Source: JAXDLK01 sp034666665
GTDB taxonomy: Bacteria; Desulfobacterota; Binatia; JACPRU01
Direction: 5' to 3'
Assembly: GCA_034666665.1 (NCBI GenBank)
Contig: JAXDLK010000169.1
Coordinates: 1 to 6,306, forward strand
DNA: 6,306 nucleotides
Every line of letters begins with the position of its first letter. Within the stretch, counting starts at the first letter, position 1. The translations under genes and the position numbers were made by a program. The notes beneath the pieces are model-generated. The model was not told where the DNA came from, did no database searches, and saw only the letters and a program-made list of their open reading frames with translations. Shown piece after piece: positions 5,937 to 6,306 of the stretch.

Positions 5937-6306
5937 GCACGACTGCTCGATTCGGTCGCCGAGCGGCGGCGGGCGCCGGCGAGGATCTTGGCCGCGAGCG
6001 CCGTGTAGTCGCCGTCGAAGTGATGGCCGCCACCGGTTCGGATCACTTCCGCGGTCGCCAGTGCCGGCGCCCTGCAAAGCGTGTCGTCCTCTTGCTCACC
6101 ATAGAAACACTGAATGCGCGAGGGATCGAGCTTCCGGAGCTCGGGGACGACCGGCAGCGAGTCGGCGCGTGGACCGGTGCCGAGCCAATCCGATACGTGG
6201 ATCTCGAAATCCGCGGCCGAGCTGAGCCCGAGGAGCGAGAGCTGAACGACTCGCGCGCGCTCTCTCTGCGGCAGGCGGTTCGCAGCGAACGGGAGGGTGT
6301 CGGCGC
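5819..6306 (-). CDS. virJ: VirJ/AcvB-type lysyl-phosphatidylglycerol hydrolase, C-terminal part (5' end beyond window)
   Basis: An incomplete minus-strand gene, 161 residues visible, entering from the right edge. It matches the C-terminal half of the bacterial virulence protein VirJ/AcvB alpha/beta-hydrolase family. These periplasmic enzymes hydrolyse lysyl-phosphatidylglycerol made by MprF/LpiA. Seen: ADTLPFAANRLP at the edge, which normally follows the nucleophile motif GYSxG (so the catalytic serine should lie just outside), then SLLGLSSAADFEIHVSDWLG, IQCFYGEQEDDTLC with the expected acidic triad residue, and EVIRTGGGHHFDGDYTALA with the catalytic histidine (codons at 6020-6025). The family normally ends soon after the following helix (KILAGARRR, ~5963). 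Here the frame continues for 47 more residues of low-complexity Ala/Ser/Pro/Arg sequence to a TGA at 5819, overlapping mprF antiparallel by 118 bp. Whether the protein carries an N-terminal AcvB domain is not visible. Confidence 0.92.
   Translation of the reverse strand, partial: ADTLPFAANRLPQRERARVVQLSLLGLSSAADFEIHVSDWLGTGPRADSLPVVPELRKLDPSRIQCFYGEQEDDTLCRAPALATAEVIRTGGGHHFDGDYTALAAKILAGARRRSATESSSRAQDAAVLPPRPTGSTTRAQPPAMSAATSPVIRGHSQARR

Noticed and set aside
5446..6225. 259-residue plus-strand open frame continuing past the mprF stop
   Set aside because: Arg/Ser-rich shadow of mprF and of the antisense virJ-like gene; no domain.

Overview
This is a compact window of very GC-rich DNA with almost no non-coding space. 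It suggests a high-GC Gram-negative bacterium: it has a sigma-54 activator, FixJ-type response regulators, and a periplasmic VirJ/AcvB-type hydrolase beside an MprF/LpiA-type synthase, a pairing known from Alphaproteobacteria such as Agrobacterium and Rhizobium. I cannot name the lineage; other Pseudomonadota or a deltaproteobacterial-like group are equally possible.

Left part (8-2336, minus strand): a regulatory operon read right to left. It encodes a FixJ-family response regulator (receiver plus LuxR-type HTH), a single-domain receiver protein, and a sigma-54 enhancer-binding protein (AAA+ plus Fis-type HTH) with no receiver of its own. The last two overlap by 11 bp and have a strong ribosome binding site at the junction, so they look like an NtrC-type regulator split into two proteins. 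Directly upstream (about 2341-2502) the minus strand carries a short broken fragment of a histidine kinase around the N-box. The cognate kinase therefore seems to have been lost here.

Right part (2512-5936, plus strand): a DedA/VTT-family membrane protein, then a 197-bp gap, then a full-length MprF-type aminoacyl-phosphatidylglycerol synthase/flippase. The gap holds a very good sigma-54 -24/-12 promoter match just upstream of mprF. A weaker site, identical at 12 of 16 positions, lies 46 bp upstream of the DedA gene, inside the kinase remnant. At the right edge, on the minus strand, is the C-terminal part of a VirJ/AcvB-type lysyl-phosphatidylglycerol hydrolase. Its reading frame overlaps the 3' end of mprF antiparallel for 118 bp.

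Taken together (inference), this looks like a membrane-lipid charge control locus. MprF makes and flips a cationic lipid, VirJ removes it, DedA is a lipid-carrier transporter, and a receiver plus sigma-54 activator encoded next door probably switches on mprF, and perhaps the DedA gene, through sigma-54 promoters. No RNA genes, insertion sequences, CRISPR arrays or clear intrinsic terminators were seen.
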